Under the pieces are notes generated by a model that had not been told where the DNA came from, made no database searches, and worked only from the letters and a program-made list of their open reading frames with translations. Below are positions 60,355 through 64,000 of a stretch of 64,000 nt of DNA, one piece after another. Source of the DNA: Glycomyces luteolus (GTDB taxonomy: Bacteria; Actinomycetota; Actinomycetes; Mycobacteriales; Micromonosporaceae). Location: the NCBI RefSeq assembly GCF_027622875.1, contig NZ_JAPZVP010000001.1, forward strand, positions 301,142 to 365,141, read 5' to 3'. Both the position numbers and the translations under genes were made by a program. The number at the start of each line of letters is the position of its first letter. The stretch's first letter is position 1.

Positions 60355-60996
60355 ATGGACGTCGTCCTCGCCGAAGACCACTCGCTCCTGCGCGACGGCC
60401 TGACCCGCATGCTCGAAGCCCACGACTTCACCGTGGTCGAGGCGGTCGACAACGGGCCCGCGCTCACCGCCGCCCTTCTCAAGCACCGGCCCGACGTGGC
60501 AGTGGTCGACATCCGCCTCCCCCCGACGTTCACCGACGAGGGCCTGCGCGCCGCCATCGAGGCCCGCCGCCACATCCCGGCCCTGCCGATCCTCGTGCTC
60601 TCCCAGTACGTCGAGCAGTTGTACGCCCGCGAACTCCTCGGCGACCGCCGCGGCGGCGTCGGCTACCTCCTCAAGGACCGCGTCTCGAACGTCGCCGAGT
60701 TCATCGAGGCCCTGCGCCGCGTCGCCGCGGGCGGCACCGCCATGGACCCCGAGGTCGTCGCCCGCCTCCTCGGCAGGCAGCAGAACCGGCTCGACGCGCT
60801 CACCCCGCGCGAACTCGAGGTGCTGGGCCTCATGGCCGAGGGCCGCACCAACGCCGCGATCGCCGCGAGCCTGTTCATCACCGAGAAGGCCGTGGGCAAG
60901 CACTCCGCGAACGTGTTCCGCAAGCTCGGCCTCGGGCAGTCCGAGGACGACAACCGCCGCGTCCTCGCCGTCCTCGCCTACCTCGAAGGCAACTGA
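60355..60996 (+). CDS. Response regulator, NarL/FixJ family
   Basis: 213 residues. Receiver DVVLAEDHSLLRDGL with phospho-acceptor in VAVVDIRLPP and Lys in LLKDRV; HTH LTPRELEVLGLMAEGRTNAA and GKHSANVFRKLGL. ATG 60355 is chosen over ATG 60325 because AAGGAG (60343-60348) is 6 nt before it. Cognate of the kinase at 58938. Confidence 0.92.
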   Translation: MDVVLAEDHSLLRDGLTRMLEAHDFTVVEAVDNGPALTAALLKHRPDVAVVDIRLPPTFTDEGLRAAIEARRHIPALPILVLSQYVEQLYARELLGDRRGGVGYLLKDRVSNVAEFIEALRRVAAGGTAMDPEVVARLLGRQQNRLDALTPRELEVLGLMAEGRTNAAIAASLFITEKAVGKHSANVFRKLGLGQSEDDNRRVLAVLAYLEGN

Positions 60997-61125
60997 CCGG
61001 GAGGGTCTACGTCCCCTGTGGCGAGGGGCATCAGCGGCCCGAAACGCACCGATCCGCCCCACTGCGCCAGCGCCCGTACGGGACGACGATTGAGCTGTCG
61101 GACGAATCGAAAGCGAGGACGTGCG

Positions 61126-62091
61126 ATGGCTACTCTCACGCAGACGGGCCCCACCCCGGGCACCCCGGCGGTCACGACCGGTCCCAAACCGATCCTCGGC
61201 GACGTGCGCGACGCCGGACGGCAATCCCTGATCTACCTGTTCCTCCTCGTGCCGATGGCCGCGCTCGCCGCCGCCGTCCCGTTCGCCTGGAACACGGGCC
61301 TGCTCAGCTGGACCGACATCGGCCTCGCCGTAGGCTTCTACCTCCTGACCCTCCACGGCGTCACGGTGGGCTTCCACCGCCTCTTCACGCACGGCTCGTT
61401 CAACCCGAACCGGCCGGTGAAGATCGCGCTCGCGATCCTCGGCAGCATGGCCGTGCAGGGCCCGCTCATCACCTGGGTCGCCGACCACCGCCGCCACCAC
61501 GCGTTCTCCGACAAGGAGGGCGACCCGCACTCGCCGTGGCTGTTCGGCACCTCCGCGCTCGCTCTGACCAGGGGATTCTGGCACGCCCACATGGGCTGGA
61601 TGTTCCAGCCGCGCAACACGTCCAACGAGGAGCGCTTCGCGCCGGACCTCCGCCGCGACCGCGACCTCGTCATGGTCGACCGCCTGTTCTGGGTGTGGAC
61701 GGTGGCGACGTTCTTCCTGCCGGCCGTGCTCGGCGGGCTCATCGCCGGCTCCTGGACGGGCGCGGCCACCGCGTTCTTCTGGGCGAGCCTGGTCCGCGTC
61801 TCGGCGCTGCACCACGCCACGTGGTCGACGAACTCGATCTGCCACATGATCGGCGAGCGGCCCTTCAAGAGCCGCGACAAGGCCGCGAACTTCTGGCCGC
61901 TCGCGCTGCTCTCCGGCGGCGAGTCCTGGCACAACTCCCACCACGCGGACCCGACCTGCGCCCGCCACGGCGTCAAGCGCGGGCAGATCGACACCTCGGC
62001 CCGGATCATCTGGTTCATGGAACGCGCGGGCTGGGTCTCGGACGTGAAGTGGCCGCGGCCCGAACGGTTCGCGAAACTCGTCGCAGACTAG
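61126..62091 (+). CDS. Acyl-CoA/acyl-lipid delta-9-type fatty-acid desaturase
   Basis: 321 residues, four membrane helices. The three His boxes of the di-iron site are HRLFTH (84-89), HRRHH (121-125) and HNSHH (269-273). It inserts a cis double bond into membrane acyl chains with oxygen and an electron donor. It follows a two-component pair, which could be a membrane-fluidity sensor as in DesK/DesR; that link is inference. Confidence 0.93.
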   Translation: MATLTQTGPTPGTPAVTTGPKPILGDVRDAGRQSLIYLFLLVPMAALAAAVPFAWNTGLLSWTDIGLAVGFYLLTLHGVTVGFHRLFTHGSFNPNRPVKIALAILGSMAVQGPLITWVADHRRHHAFSDKEGDPHSPWLFGTSALALTRGFWHAHMGWMFQPRNTSNEERFAPDLRRDRDLVMVDRLFWVWTVATFFLPAVLGGLIAGSWTGAATAFFWASLVRVSALHHATWSTNSICHMIGERPFKSRDKAANFWPLALLSGGESWHNSHHADPTCARHGVKRGQIDTSARIIWFMERAGWVSDVKWPRPERFAKLVAD

Positions 62092-62162
62092 GCGTTTCCG
62101 CAGGCCGCACGCGCGAGGCGGATCCGGTCAGGAATCGAGAAGCGAGCGTCGGACCCTCCCTC

Positions 62163-62175
62163 TAGAGTGGCGGTC
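62163..62175 (+). promoter_or_regulatory. -10 element of a leaderless promoter
   Basis: TAGAGT (62163-62168) is 7 nt before ATG 62176, with no ribosome site. Confidence 0.45.

Positions 62176-64000
<1,825 letters not shown>

Overview
This window is high-GC DNA (C/G-rich third codon positions throughout) from an actinomycete. An SsgA-like sporulation and division protein, three NarL-type two-component pairs, a PASTA Ser/Thr kinase, an LPXTG-type wall protein and an argCJBDFRH cluster point to a morphologically differentiating soil actinobacterium. A Glycomyces or Micromonospora relative is plausible, but the genus is an inference only.

Layout. 0-6.6 kb is the translation block: a PH-domain protein end, infC-rpmI-rplT, a TrmH methylase and pheS-pheT. 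infC probably starts at a rare ATC codon, and both infC and pheST have attenuator-like leaders. 6.7-12.3 kb holds a PBP-like protein that has lost all three catalytic motifs, two DUF4190 membrane proteins, a PAP2 phosphatase, a YrdB-like protein and a histidine kinase/response regulator pair. 12.4-19.7 kb is the arginine operon argC-J-B-D-F-R-H behind tandem ARG boxes; argG is missing and an 11-codon micro-ORF joins argR to argH. 19.7-29.7 kb holds a secreted protein, an HdeD protein, a MazF C-terminal relic, a kinase-like protein, an MMPL exporter, a sortase-anchored DUF3494 protein, a second two-component pair and tex. 29.8-30.1 kb carries tRNA-Gly, tRNA-Val and tRNA-Cys. 30.1-31.6 kb is a decayed segment with a frameshifted NmrA-like pseudogene and a TetR gene that has lost its normal stop.

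31.7-44.4 kb holds an SDR, a 1425-residue secreted alginate-lyase-like protein with its own promoter and operator pair, an Hsp20 under a perfect CIRCE element, an APH-like kinase, a DUF4188 protein, phosphoketolase, an ArsR-type regulator with a perfect dyad operator, and a tandem GNAT pair. 44.5-45.2 kb is the most unusual part: an intact tRNA-Gly(GCC) followed by four 164-bp tandem units, each an identical tRNA-Gly derivative with a 25-nt D-loop expansion plus its own terminator. 45.3-47.6 kb is an MFS/TetR efflux unit with matching operator-like sites. 47.7-56.4 kb has the PASTA kinase, citrate synthase, pta-ackA and a multicopper oxidase. 56.5-64 kb has the SsgA-like gene, an O-methyltransferase, an SDR, a third two-component pair, a fatty-acid desaturase and the start of a UvrA-like gene.

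How it fits together. Phosphoketolase makes acetyl phosphate, Pta and AckA convert it to acetyl-CoA or acetate plus ATP, and citrate synthase consumes acetyl-CoA. Many genes appear to be leaderless: a TAnnnT -10 hexamer lies 6-7 nt before the start codon with no Shine-Dalgarno. All functional statements come from reading the sequence; no database search was run.
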